Positions 17,457 through 26,183 of a DNA stretch of 64,000 nt are shown in pieces. The stretch spans positions 1 through 64,000 of the forward strand of contig JADZEX010000004.1 of the NCBI GenBank assembly GCA_020850355.1, read 5' to 3'. Source of the stretch: Fimbriimonadaceae bacterium (GTDB lineage Bacteria > Armatimonadota > UBA10988). Each line of letters opens with the position of its first letter. Within the stretch, counting starts at the first letter, position 1. The notes under the pieces are model-generated. The model was given only the letters and a program-made list of their open reading frames with translations, had not been told where the DNA came from and made no database searches. The translations under genes and the position numbers were made by a program.

Positions 17457-18008
17457 ATGGCGCGCGAGGCTGCCTGCGGTGGACCGCTGAGCGAACTGGT
17501 GGCGGCCCGCCCGGAGGCGCCGCTCGGGCCAGGCACGGCGGATCCGGCGGTGGTCGAGCTGCTGCGCGGCGTCGCCGTCGAGGACCTGCTGCAGCCGCTC
17601 CGCGACCGCGACGCGGCGACGGCCTGTCTGGCGGGGGTCTGGCTGGCCTTCGGCCACCTGGACACCGCGCACACGCTCTGTCAGCCGCTGGAGAACCCCG
17701 ACGGCAGTTACTGGCACGGCTTGATGCACCGCCGCGAGCCGGACTTCGACAACAGCCACTACTGGTTCCGGCGGGTCGGTCGCCACCCGCTCTACCCGGC
17801 GTTGGGGCCGGCCGTCGCGCCGCTGGCGGGCGCGGTCACGGGAGCCCCGGAGTGGCTCCGGCGGGGCGTCTGGGACCCCTTCGCGTTCATCGATCTGTGC
17901 AGCCGCGAGATCGGCCGCGACTCGGCTCTGGAACGGCTCTGTGTGGCGGTGCAGGCGGTCGAGTGGGAGCTGCTCTTCGAGCACTGCTGGCAACAGGCAG
18001 GAGGTTAA
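17457..18008 (+). CDS. Conserved-looking protein of unknown function
   Basis: 183 residues; GGAGAG six bases before the ATG at 17457. The centre (GSYWHGLMHRREPDFDNSHY, then WFRRVGRHPLY) has clustered Trp, His, Arg and Tyr, a pattern typical of a conserved core or binding site; I have the impression of similar proteins in Planctomycetes but cannot name a domain. No signal peptide or membrane segment. It ends 4 bases before an oxidoreductase gene and is the first gene of an operon with that oxidoreductase and a DUF4855 protein. Confidence 0.7.
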   Translation: MAREAACGGPLSELVAARPEAPLGPGTADPAVVELLRGVAVEDLLQPLRDRDAATACLAGVWLAFGHLDTAHTLCQPLENPDGSYWHGLMHRREPDFDNSHYWFRRVGRHPLYPALGPAVAPLAGAVTGAPEWLRRGVWDPFAFIDLCSREIGRDSALERLCVAVQAVEWELLFEHCWQQAGG

Positions 18009-18012
18009 CACG

Positions 18013-19104
18013 ATGGGCATTCGCTTGGGCGTGGTCGGCTGCGGGGCTTTCGGCAGCAGCTTCATCGGGCTGTTCAAGAAGCACCCGGCGGTCTCGCGGC
18101 TGGCCCTCTGCGACCTTTCGCCCGACCTGCTGCGGCGGCGCGCCGAGCAGCATCAGGTCAGCGAGACCTACGACAGCCTGGACGCCATCTGCGCCAGTGA
18201 TCTCGACGCGCTGGCGATCATCACGCAGCACTGGATGCACGCGCCGCAGGCGATCCAGGCGCTGGCCGCGGGGAAGCACGTCTACACCGCGGTGCCGGCG
18301 GCCTGGACCCTGGAGGAGTGCGACCTGCTGGTCGACGCGGTGCGCCGCAGCGGCCTGGTCTATATGAACGGCGAGACCACCTGGTTCCGTGCCGAGGCCG
18401 ACTACCTTCGCCGCCGCCACGCCGCGGGCGACTTCGGACGGCTGATCAGCCTGGATGCCGAGTACCTCCACGATGTCGACCATGGCCTGCGCGAGGTCGC
18501 GCAGCGGCGCTTCGGGCCGGGTTGGACCCTGCACCACAGTGGCGGCGTGCCGATGCACTACCCGTCGCATTCGCTGGCGTTCCCGATCAGCATCACCAAC
18601 TCGCGGGTGACGCATGTCTCCTGCCACGGCTTCGTGCTGCCCGGCGACGACTGGTTCCGGGCCGACACCGCCACCGGCAACGTGATCAGCAGCGAGACGG
18701 CGCTCTGCGAACTGGCGTGCGGTGCGAACGCTGTGATCCGAGAGTACCGCCGCGTGGGGCATCCGGGCGCCGAGCGGATCACCCGCGTGCTGGGGACCGA
18801 GGCCTCGTACGAGGAGGCCGGCGGGACCAGGCTGTGGTGTTCCAAACAGGGCTGCCAGCCGGTCAGCATCCCGGCCGACTTCGAGCCGCTGCCGGCCGCC
18901 CTGGCCGCCGACAAGGGCGGGCACGGCGGGTCGCACGCCTACCTGGTCCACGAGTTTGTCGAGTGCGTCCGCACCGGGCGCCTGCCGCGGCCGAACATCT
19001 GGCAGGCGGTGCGCTGTTGCGCGCCAGGACACGTGGCCCACGAGTCGGCGCTGCGGGACGGCGAGCGCCTGCCAGTGCCGGACTGGGGCGACCCGCCGGC
19101 CTAA
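18013..19104 (+). CDS. Gfo/Idh/MocA-family oxidoreductase lacking the usual EKP lysine
   Basis: 363 residues. The N-terminal Rossmann fold has GVVGCGAFGSS for NAD(P) binding. The family's catalytic EKP motif, expected after GKHV, reads AVPAAW (GKHVYTAVPAAWTLEE), so the usual Lys is missing. The C-terminal domain has DAEYLHDVDHG and HHSGGVPMHYPSHSLAF. These enzymes oxidise or reduce sugar hydroxyls; the changed motif suggests altered chemistry or a non-oxidoreductase role. GGAGG precedes the ATG. Four bases after the previous gene and 10 before the next. Confidence 0.85.
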   Translation: MGIRLGVVGCGAFGSSFIGLFKKHPAVSRLALCDLSPDLLRRRAEQHQVSETYDSLDAICASDLDALAIITQHWMHAPQAIQALAAGKHVYTAVPAAWTLEECDLLVDAVRRSGLVYMNGETTWFRAEADYLRRRHAAGDFGRLISLDAEYLHDVDHGLREVAQRRFGPGWTLHHSGGVPMHYPSHSLAFPISITNSRVTHVSCHGFVLPGDDWFRADTATGNVISSETALCELACGANAVIREYRRVGHPGAERITRVLGTEASYEEAGGTRLWCSKQGCQPVSIPADFEPLPAALAADKGGHGGSHAYLVHEFVECVRTGRLPRPNIWQAVRCCAPGHVAHESALRDGERLPVPDWGDPPA

Positions 19105-19114
19105 GGGAAGACCG

Positions 19115-21469
19115 ATGCCGCGAGGTTGGGGGCTCTGGCTGCTGCTGGTGACGCCGCTGCGCGCGGAGTACCCGACGCCGGCCGAGGCGGGCTTTCACCA
19201 CTGCGCCCTGATCTACCAGGTCCGCCAGCGCGGACCGGCGGAGCTGGCGCCGTACGTCGCGACCGCCGACCGCTGGCTGTTTGACGCCTTCCTGTTACTG
19301 ACCCAGCGTGCCGACGCCGGGGTCTCGCTGATGACCGGCGAGTCGACCCGCGCGGACTGGGAGTCGCAGTTGGCGTACTGGTTCGCGCCGGGGCGCGACC
19401 TGGCAGCCTTGGACCAGGCGCTGGCCAGCGCGGCGACCCGCCTTGGGCCGCCGGCGCCACGGCAGGTGATGCTGTCGGTGCCCTACCTGCATCACGGCGT
19501 GCGCGATTTCGGCGACTGCGACGGCGACGGGGTCGGCGAGGACCTGCGCACCGTCACCGGCCGCGAGACCGCGCTGCGGTGGTACCTACAGACCGTCCAA
19601 GAGCGCTTCGCGGCGGCGGGCTTCCGTCACCTGCGGCTGTGGGGCGGCTACTACATGAACGAGAGCGTCGACGGCGCCGACGGCGAGACCGCCCGGCGGC
19701 TGGGCGAGCTGCTGCACGGTGCGGGGTTGCGCTACCTTTGGATCCCCTGGTACCGCGCTGCCGGCTGGGACCGCTGGCGGGAGTGCGGTTTCGACGTGGC
19801 GATCTTGCAGCCGAACTACGCCTTCGTCAGCCAGCACCGCGGCAGCATCCGACGGAACCGGCTGGCGGTGACCGCCGAGCTGGCGCGCGAGGCGGGGATG
19901 GGCGTCGAGATCGAGCTACCGATGGGCTTCACCGAGCCCGGCGCGGCGCGGGCCTGGCGACACTATCTGCGCGATGGCGCGGCCGACCGCTGGGGCTATC
20001 AGCAGGCCGCCACCGCTTACTACCTGGGCGGGGCTGACGTCGAAGCCCTCAGCCGGTCGGCCGACCCGGCGCGGCGCGCGCTGTACGACGACCTGGTGAC
20101 CTATGTCACTGGCCGGACCATCGCCGAACCGGATCCGGTGACTGCCTGGCAGGCCGACGGCCGACCGGCGGCCAGCCTCGGCGACCATCTGCTGACGAGT
20201 CCGCCGATGGCCTGGACTGTGGCCGAGGCGCGGTTCGGCGAGCCGCGTGAAGTCGGCGAGCTGGATCTGTTGCTGGACGAGCCCGCGGAGGCCTGGACTG
20301 GCACGGTGACGGTGGACAGCCTGCAGGGCGCCGCCTGGCGGCCCGCCGGCTGGGCCTTGCGGCCGGCCGGTCGCGAGCGCGACCGGCGCTGGCAGGTGGT
20401 GACGGTGCCGGTCGGCGAGGTCACCGCCGGGCTGCGCGTGCGGCTGCAGGGCGACCCCGGCGCGCCGCCGCCGCGGGTGGTGGAGCTGAGCGCCCTGCCG
20501 GCCGCGGTTGGCCTGCCACGGCGGCACCTCGCCTGGCAGTGTGGCTACCAGGTGCGCCCCGCGGCGCCGGCCACTTACCCCGATGCCGGCGGCGAGCTGA
20601 CCGACGGTGATCCGGGCCTGGGCGGCTTCGGCAGCGGCAAGTCGGTCGGCTGGCACGGCGACGCGGTGGCGGCGAGTTTCGACCTGGGCGCCCCGCAGAC
20701 GTTCGTCGCGGCAGAGTTGCAGACTGAAGGTGGTGGCAACGCGGCGGTCCACTGGCCCCACCGCGCGGTACTGCTGTGGGCGGTCGACGCCCCGCCGCCG
20801 ACGCACTCCGCCGGGTTGGGCGCGTTGCCTCAAGGGTTCGGCTGGGCGCCCGGCGGGCCGCCGGTGGTCGACCAACGCCGCAGCGCCACCGCGCTCGATG
20901 GGCATCTGCCGTGGCGCTTGGCGCAGCCGGTCACCGCCCGCTACGTGACCTTCGCCGCCGAGGCCAACGGCTGGCTGATGCTGAGTGAGTTGCGCCTGCT
21001 GAACGCCGCGGGCGACAACCTGCTGGCCGGCCGCCGCTACACCCTGGTGCCAGGGCCGGTCGGGGCGCTGGGCACCTATCCCGACGACGGCCGCAGACTG
21101 ACCGATGGTCAGGTCGCCGGGCAGTATGGCCGCGAGACCGTGGTCGGCTGGAACGATGACGAGCCGCGCCAGATCACGGTGGACCTCGGCCAGCCGCGAG
21201 CGGTCCAACGGGTGTTGACCCACACCCTGGCCGGTGGCGGCGCCGGGGTCTTCCTGCCAGCCGAGGTGACCGTCGAACTCTCCGCCGACGGCACCACCTG
21301 GTCGCCGGCCCAGCGCGTCACCCGCCCCACCGTGAATGAGCCAGGCGACCAGACGCAAGACGCCGTCTTCGCCTGGTCCGCGCCACCCGGCGCGACCGCC
21401 CGCTGGATCCGCGTCACGGTCCGCCGCGGGCGGGGTTGGGGGATGGTCAGCGAGGTCGCGGTGGAGTAG
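19115..21469 (+). CDS. Secreted DUF4855-family protein with galactose-binding-like C-terminal modules
   Basis: 784 residues with a signal peptide (GWGLWLLLVTPLRAEYP). The DUF4855 core covers about residues 20-330: HHCALIYQ at the start, ADRWLFDAFLLLTQ, LRLWGGYYMNES, GFDVAILQPNYAF and MGVEIELPMGF, all characteristic. The family is thought to be a glycoside-hydrolase-like barrel, but no activity is established to my knowledge. From about 360 onward come beta-rich regions, including two modules with the GELTDGDPG / GRRLTDGQ opening typical of discoidin-like sugar binding. It is the last gene of the operon starting at 17457. Confidence 0.85.
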   Translation: MPRGWGLWLLLVTPLRAEYPTPAEAGFHHCALIYQVRQRGPAELAPYVATADRWLFDAFLLLTQRADAGVSLMTGESTRADWESQLAYWFAPGRDLAALDQALASAATRLGPPAPRQVMLSVPYLHHGVRDFGDCDGDGVGEDLRTVTGRETALRWYLQTVQERFAAAGFRHLRLWGGYYMNESVDGADGETARRLGELLHGAGLRYLWIPWYRAAGWDRWRECGFDVAILQPNYAFVSQHRGSIRRNRLAVTAELAREAGMGVEIELPMGFTEPGAARAWRHYLRDGAADRWGYQQAATAYYLGGADVEALSRSADPARRALYDDLVTYVTGRTIAEPDPVTAWQADGRPAASLGDHLLTSPPMAWTVAEARFGEPREVGELDLLLDEPAEAWTGTVTVDSLQGAAWRPAGWALRPAGRERDRRWQVVTVPVGEVTAGLRVRLQGDPGAPPPRVVELSALPAAVGLPRRHLAWQCGYQVRPAAPATYPDAGGELTDGDPGLGGFGSGKSVGWHGDAVAASFDLGAPQTFVAAELQTEGGGNAAVHWPHRAVLLWAVDAPPPTHSAGLGALPQGFGWAPGGPPVVDQRRSATALDGHLPWRLAQPVTARYVTFAAEANGWLMLSELRLLNAAGDNLLAGRRYTLVPGPVGALGTYPDDGRRLTDGQVAGQYGRETVVGWNDDEPRQITVDLGQPRAVQRVLTHTLAGGGAGVFLPAEVTVELSADGTTWSPAQRVTRPTVNEPGDQTQDAVFAWSAPPGATARWIRVTVRRGRGWGMVSEVAVE

Positions 21470-21488
21470 GCGCTGGGGCGGCCCGGCG

Positions 21489-21869
21489 TCAGACCACGCG
21501 GCCCAAGGGCAAGGCCGTGATCCGGATGCCGCCCGGCTGCTGCTTGGCCTGCACCAGGCAGCAGGCTGGCCAGAGCCGGTCACACTCGGCCAGGCAATCC
21601 AGCACGAGCTGGCCGTGGGTGGCGGGCAGGCAACGCTCCATCTGAACCTCGACGACACTCGGCGCTGTGGCCCCGGCCTGCCACAGCAGTTGCCCGAAGT
21701 CGCGGTCGTGGGTCAGGATCACGGCGTGCTGGGCAGCGGCCCAGCCGAGCAACTCGCCGTCCGTCGCGGCCGGATGGCCAACGGCCGACCAGTGCTCGGC
21801 GTGGTGGCCCCCCGCGGACAGGAAGGTCGCCCACTGGGGGCTGAGGTTCATGTCCACCAGAACTCTCAC
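21489..21869 (-). CDS. DUF5615 (PIN-like) toxin of a toxin-antitoxin pair
   Basis: 126 residues from the GTG at 21869. It reads RVLVDMNLSPQWATFL, then DGELLGWAAAQHAVILTHDRDF, which gives the acidic residues (D near the start, E/D in the middle, D-x-D in THDRDF) of the Mut7-C/DUF5615 PIN-like nuclease fold. The gene overlaps the DUF433 antitoxin by 4 bases (GTGA), which sets the start and implies translational coupling. The family is expected to cleave RNA, countered by the partner. Confidence 0.85.
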   Translation of the reverse strand: MRVLVDMNLSPQWATFLSAGGHHAEHWSAVGHPAATDGELLGWAAAQHAVILTHDRDFGQLLWQAGATAPSVVEVQMERCLPATHGQLVLDCLAECDRLWPACCLVQAKQQPGGIRITALPLGRVV

Positions 21870-22084
21870 CCGGCGGTCTCGCGTTCCCAGACGCGCTGCT
21901 CGCGGTACCACGCCCGCACGGCGTCCAGGTCCTCGGGCGTCAGGTACGGGTACAGCGCCAGGATCTCGGAGTCTGGCACCCCAGCGCCGAGGTACTCCTG
22001 CACCGTGGCGGCGGTGACTCGCAGGCCGCGCACGCAGGGCTGGCCGCCCATCACGTCGGGGTTGGTGGTGATCCTGCTGGTCAT
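21866..22084 (-). CDS. DUF433 antitoxin
   Basis: 72 residues: TSRITTNPDVMGGQPCVRGL, RVTAATVQEYLGAGVPDSEI and LTPEDLDAVRAWY, the full DUF433 pattern (winged-helix, VapB-like). It precedes and overlaps the DUF5615 toxin, the standard order for this type II pair. It probably binds and silences the toxin and represses the operon. AGGACC lies upstream of the ATG at 22084. Confidence 0.88.
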   Translation of the reverse strand: MTSRITTNPDVMGGQPCVRGLRVTAATVQEYLGAGVPDSEILALYPYLTPEDLDAVRAWYREQRVWERETAG

Positions 22085-22153
22085 GGTCGTGGTCCTAGCC
22101 GTCCTAGCCACACTATACCGCGTCCACTAACGCCTCGCCAGCCGCTGTGGGCG

Positions 22154-25100
22154 CTACTCCACCACGCCCACCCGGGCCTCGTAGATCCGACGCACCGAGC
22201 GCAAGCGTTCGCGCAGGTCGGCGACCAGTTGCTCCGGTCGCTTGTGCGCCTCGGCGAGGCTCCAGCCAAGCCGCTTGGCCGCGGCCGAGAGGGCCTCGTC
22301 GTCCAACGGCAGCAGCCCGTGGGGACGGTCCAGGGTGATCTGCAACCGGGTCTCGACGCGGCGGAAGTGCAAGTAGTGGCGGTGCAGCAGGTCAGCTTCG
22401 GCCGGCGGCAGACAGCCCGCCGCGGCCAGCGCCCGCAGGGCCGCCGCCGTGTTCGCTTCGCGCGGGCCCCCGGGGCCGGCCTGGATCTGCAGGATCTGCG
22501 CCAGGAACTCGATGTCCAGGATACCGCCCGGCTCCAGCTTGAGGTCGAGGTGCGCCGTGTCGGTGACATCAAGCCGCTCGGTCTCGATGCGGTGCTTGAC
22601 CCGCCGCAGCTCGCCCAGCGTCGCCGCGTCGACCGGCTGGTCGAAGGCGAAGGCCGCGGTCACCTGGCGCAGTGCCGCACCGACCGCCGGGTCGCCGGCG
22701 ACCGGCCGCAGCCGGGTCAGCGCCAGGCGCTCCCAGGCTTCGCCCGACCGTTCGTAGTAGGCGCTGTAGCCCGCCACACTGCGGGTGAGCTGGCTGTTGC
22801 CCCCAAACGGCCGCAACCGGGCATCGAGGTCGTAGAGCCAGCCGGCGCGGGTCCGCTCGCGCGCGGCCCGGAGCACGAACTGTGCCATCTGCTCGGCGAT
22901 CCGCGGCGCCGCCGGGTCGTCGCTGTGGTAAACGAACAGCACGTCCAAGTCGCTGGCGTAGTGGATCTCCTGGCCGCCGAGTTTGCCCAGCCCGACGATG
23001 GCGAAGGGCAGCTCGGCGCCGCCGTCGATGCTCTGCCGGGCGGCGCTCAGGAGCGCCTCCAGGCAGACCTCGGCGAGAGTCGCCAGCTCGCCGGTGGTGG
23101 CTTGACTGTCGAAGGTGCCGAGCAGGTCTTGGACGCCGATCCGGAAATGCTCGCGGCGCCGCCAGCGGCGCAGGTCGTCGAGCCGGTCGGCGACCTGGCG
23201 CAGCGGCGCGGCACGTTCGGCCACCCAGCTCAGCAGCTCGCTGCGGGTCGGCCGGACGCTGACGAAGCGGGGGTCGATCACGCGGTCGAGGTACTCGGGG
23301 TAGTCGCAGATCGTCTGCGAGAGCGCTTCGCTGTAGCCGCCGATCCGGCAGAGCAGCTCGATCACGGGGGGGTGCTCCGCCAGGAAGCGGTAGAACAGCT
23401 CACGGCCCCCGGCGCGGCTGATGAAGCGCTCGAACCAGAGCAACGCGGCGTCGGGGTCGGGCATCCGCTGGACGCAGCTCAGCAGCGCGGGGAGCAGCTC
23501 CACAAAGGCCGCCTGGATTTCGGCCGGCAGCCGCATCGGTGGCTCGCCGTGGGCCAGAAAGAGCAACCGGCGGCGGGCCTCGAAGGGATCGTCGAAGGGC
23601 ACCGCGGCGAGGTGGCCGACGACTTCGGCATCGTCCTCGAGCGGGTCCAGCAGTTCGGCCATCGCGGCGTCGGCGTCGGGGCTGCCGAGCGGGATCGGGT
23701 TGAAGAAGAGATGCCGGCAGAGCTCGCGGGCGGCCGCGGTGTGGCTGCGGTAGTCCTCCAGAAAGCGCCCCGTCGCGGTGAGCGGCCCGGAGTCGCGGTA
23801 GCCCAACCCGCGGGCCAGCCGGCGGAGCGCGCCGCGGTCGGTCGGCAGGACCCGCGTCGGGGCGACCGGTTGCAGTTGCAGCAGGTGCTCGACCCGCCGC
23901 AGGAAGTCGTAGGCTTCGGCCAGGCGACGGCGCTCCAGCTCGCTGATCGCCCCAGCCGCGGTGAGCGCCGCCAGCGCCTCCCAGGTGTTGCGGCGGCGCA
24001 CCGTCGGATCGGTCACGCCGCGATGCAGTTGCAGCAGTTGGACCGTGAACTCGATGTCGCGAATCCCGCCGCGCCCTTCCTTGACGTCGCGTTCGGCATC
24101 GGCGCGCTGGTCAAGCGTCTGGCGATTCTGCCGGATATGCGCCACCCCCAGCCGGCCCATCCGCGTGCCGAAGGCCACCCGCTGCGCGAGCTGCTCGAAC
24201 CGCCGGCCGACTTCCAGATCGCCGGCGGCGCAGCGCGCGCGGGTCAGCGCCTGCGCTTCCCAGGCGGCACCGTGCTCTTGGTAATAGGCGGCACACGACT
24301 CCAGGCTACGGACCAGCGTCCCGCTGCCACCTTCGGGCCGCAGCCGGAAATCGACCCGGAAGACGCGCCCCTCACGGGTCGGCTGGTCGAGGTCGTTGGC
24401 GAGATCGCGGACGACCGCCTCCCAGGTCGCCAGATCGGGGCCGTCGACGGCCGGCAGCCAGACGCACAGCAGGTCGATGTCGCTGTTGTAGTTGAGCTCC
24501 TCGGACCCCCACTTGCCCATCGCCACCACGGCCAGCCCACGCACTTCGCCCTGCTCGCCGACGGGCAGCCCGTGATCGCGGGCAGCGCCGGCCAGGGCGG
24601 CTTGAACGCAGGCATCCGCGACCGCGCTGACCTCTTGGGTGATCGCCTGCTGGGGTTCGTGCAGCAGCAGGTCGCGGGCAATGATCCGCACGAACTCCTG
24701 TCGCTTCCAGCGCCGCAGCGCATCGCCGCGGTGGTCGCGCTGGCGCATCCGCAGGACCTGCCCGACCAGCTCGGCGGTCAGCTCGTCGGCCGCTCGCGGG
24801 GCGCGCAGGCGGTCGGGGTCGAGCAACAGATCGCACAGCCCCGGGTCGCGCACCAGGGCGTCGCCGGTGAAGCTGCCGAAGCCGAGCAGGAAGAGCAGGT
24901 CGTGGGCAAAGCGCGGGTCGGCCAGGAGCTGGCGCGGCAGCGTGGCGCCGGAGACGGCCTCCTGCAGCCGGCAAAGGTTGAGCGCGGCGAGGTCGGGATC
25001 GGGCGCCTGCGTCGCCGCCTGCAGGGCTGCCGGCCAGAGGCCGTGGGCGACCTCGTCCGGGTCCAGCCACTCCAGCCAGCCGAGCAGCAGGCGGCGCCAG

Positions 25101-25219
25101 ACATCGAGCCGGGTGACCCCGACCGCGGCCAGCGCGGCGACCGCCGTGGCCGCAGGCGGCGGCGCGCCGAGCAGTGCCGCCCACAGCTCCGGCCAGTTCA
25201 AGGTGCCACTTTGGCGCAC
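22154..25219 (-). CDS. glnE: Bifunctional glutamine synthetase adenylyltransferase/deadenylase
   Basis: 1021 residues, near the usual 950-1000. GlnE adds AMP to glutamine synthetase and removes it, according to PII state. Both nucleotidyltransferase domains are intact: the first with GKWGSEELNYNSDIDLL (deadenylase half), the second with GKLGGQEIHYASDLDVL (adenylyl-transferase half), each followed by its GlnE-specific helical region (KEGRGGIRDIEF; LKLEPGGILDIEF). The GTG at 25219 was chosen because it falls where a family N-terminus begins and upstream reading enters the divergent promoter. It is monocistronic, divergent from the gene at 25298. Confidence 0.95.
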   Translation of the reverse strand: MRQSGTLNWPELWAALLGAPPPAATAVAALAAVGVTRLDVWRRLLLGWLEWLDPDEVAHGLWPAALQAATQAPDPDLAALNLCRLQEAVSGATLPRQLLADPRFAHDLLFLLGFGSFTGDALVRDPGLCDLLLDPDRLRAPRAADELTAELVGQVLRMRQRDHRGDALRRWKRQEFVRIIARDLLLHEPQQAITQEVSAVADACVQAALAGAARDHGLPVGEQGEVRGLAVVAMGKWGSEELNYNSDIDLLCVWLPAVDGPDLATWEAVVRDLANDLDQPTREGRVFRVDFRLRPEGGSGTLVRSLESCAAYYQEHGAAWEAQALTRARCAAGDLEVGRRFEQLAQRVAFGTRMGRLGVAHIRQNRQTLDQRADAERDVKEGRGGIRDIEFTVQLLQLHRGVTDPTVRRRNTWEALAALTAAGAISELERRRLAEAYDFLRRVEHLLQLQPVAPTRVLPTDRGALRRLARGLGYRDSGPLTATGRFLEDYRSHTAAARELCRHLFFNPIPLGSPDADAAMAELLDPLEDDAEVVGHLAAVPFDDPFEARRRLLFLAHGEPPMRLPAEIQAAFVELLPALLSCVQRMPDPDAALLWFERFISRAGGRELFYRFLAEHPPVIELLCRIGGYSEALSQTICDYPEYLDRVIDPRFVSVRPTRSELLSWVAERAAPLRQVADRLDDLRRWRRREHFRIGVQDLLGTFDSQATTGELATLAEVCLEALLSAARQSIDGGAELPFAIVGLGKLGGQEIHYASDLDVLFVYHSDDPAAPRIAEQMAQFVLRAARERTRAGWLYDLDARLRPFGGNSQLTRSVAGYSAYYERSGEAWERLALTRLRPVAGDPAVGAALRQVTAAFAFDQPVDAATLGELRRVKHRIETERLDVTDTAHLDLKLEPGGILDIEFLAQILQIQAGPGGPREANTAAALRALAAAGCLPPAEADLLHRHYLHFRRVETRLQITLDRPHGLLPLDDEALSAAAKRLGWSLAEAHKRPEQLVADLRERLRSVRRIYEARVGVVE

Positions 25220-25251
25220 TGCGTTCGTCCCCAGGGCGGAGCGAGGTTTCC

Positions 25252-25279
25252 TTGACCCGCCGCATTCCCCTGCTATGAT
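25252..25279 (+). promoter_or_regulatory. Sigma70-type promoter with extended -10 for the 25298 operon
   Basis: TTGACC at 25252-25257, a 16-bp spacer, and TATGAT at 25274-25279, with TG at 25271-25272 forming an extended -10. About 12 bases of leader remain before the ATG. Confidence 0.75.
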
Positions 25280-25297
25280 ACGCCGCGGAGGCCGACC

Positions 25298-26131
25298 ATG
25301 GGCCAAGCGGCAGCCTCGGGCGCCCGTCTCGCCGAACAGATTGCCGGCACCCAGCCAGGGGAAGATCGGTTGGCAGCCTGGTGGTTGGGCCAGTCGGGCT
25401 ACGTGCTGCGGTCGGCCCGCACCACCGTGGCGCTCGATCCCTTCCTTGGCGCCGCCCCGCCCGGCCGCGAGCGGCTCGTTGAACCGCCGCTGGCCGCCAC
25501 TGAACTGGCCGGGCTGGACCTGCTGCTGATTACCCACGACGACCCGGACGCCTTCGACCGCGCCACGGTGGTGACGCTGCTGGCGGCCTCGCCGCAGGCG
25601 CTGCTGGTGCTGCCGGCCCCGCTGGCCGATGTCGCCGCCGACGAGCTGCGGGTGGCCGACGAGCGGCTGCTGCCGTTGCGCGCGGGCGACCTGTACACCC
25701 ACCAGGACCTGCGCCTGCACGCCGTGCCGGCGGCCCACGAGAGCCTGCTGCGCGACGACCGCGGCGACCTGCGGCAACTCGGCTACGTCCTGCAATGGCC
25801 TGCGGCGACAGTCTACGCCGCCGGCGATACGGTGCCCTACCGCGACCAGGTGGCCACCCTGCAACCCTTCAACCCGCAGGTGGTGCTGCTGCCGATCAAC
25901 GGCCGCGACGTCCGCCGCCGGCAGCGCGACCTGGCAGGTTGCCTCAGCGTGGCCGAGGCAGCCCGCCTCGCCAGCGATCTGCGGGCCGAGCTGCTGGTGC
26001 CGACCCACTTCGGCGTGTTCGCCGACGACTCGGCCGATCCGGCCACCCTGCAGAGCTTCTGCGCAACACATGATCCGGCTCTTCAAGCGGCTTTGCCGGA
26101 GCTGGGCGAACGAGTCTACTGGCCGCGCTGA
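25298..26131 (+). CDS. UlaG-like metallo-beta-lactamase-fold protein with degenerate metal motif
   Basis: 277 residues. WWLGQSGYVLRS and TTVALDPFLG open the fold as in UlaG-type lactonases. The metal motif HxHxDH, expected near residue 80, reads THDDPDAFD: the first His (H80) and an Asp remain but the other His are gone. Later ligands look intact (VPAAHE, AGDT, PTHFG). Either it binds one metal or it has another activity. GGAGG precedes the ATG; a strong promoter lies just upstream. It is first of a likely four-gene operon. Confidence 0.7.
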   Translation: MGQAAASGARLAEQIAGTQPGEDRLAAWWLGQSGYVLRSARTTVALDPFLGAAPPGRERLVEPPLAATELAGLDLLLITHDDPDAFDRATVVTLLAASPQALLVLPAPLADVAADELRVADERLLPLRAGDLYTHQDLRLHAVPAAHESLLRDDRGDLRQLGYVLQWPAATVYAAGDTVPYRDQVATLQPFNPQVVLLPINGRDVRRRQRDLAGCLSVAEAARLASDLRAELLVPTHFGVFADDSADPATLQSFCATHDPALQAALPELGERVYWPR

Positions 26132-26183
26132 GGGCCGGGGAGGATTCCCCGGCGGGCGGCCAAAGCAGTGGCAGGAGACGACC

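Noticed and set aside
22229-25255. 1008-residue forward-strand open frame antisense to glnE
   Set aside because: The minus strand encodes intact GlnE with both nucleotidyltransferase motifs; the forward frame is Arg/Gln/Gly-rich without domains and is a high-GC shadow.
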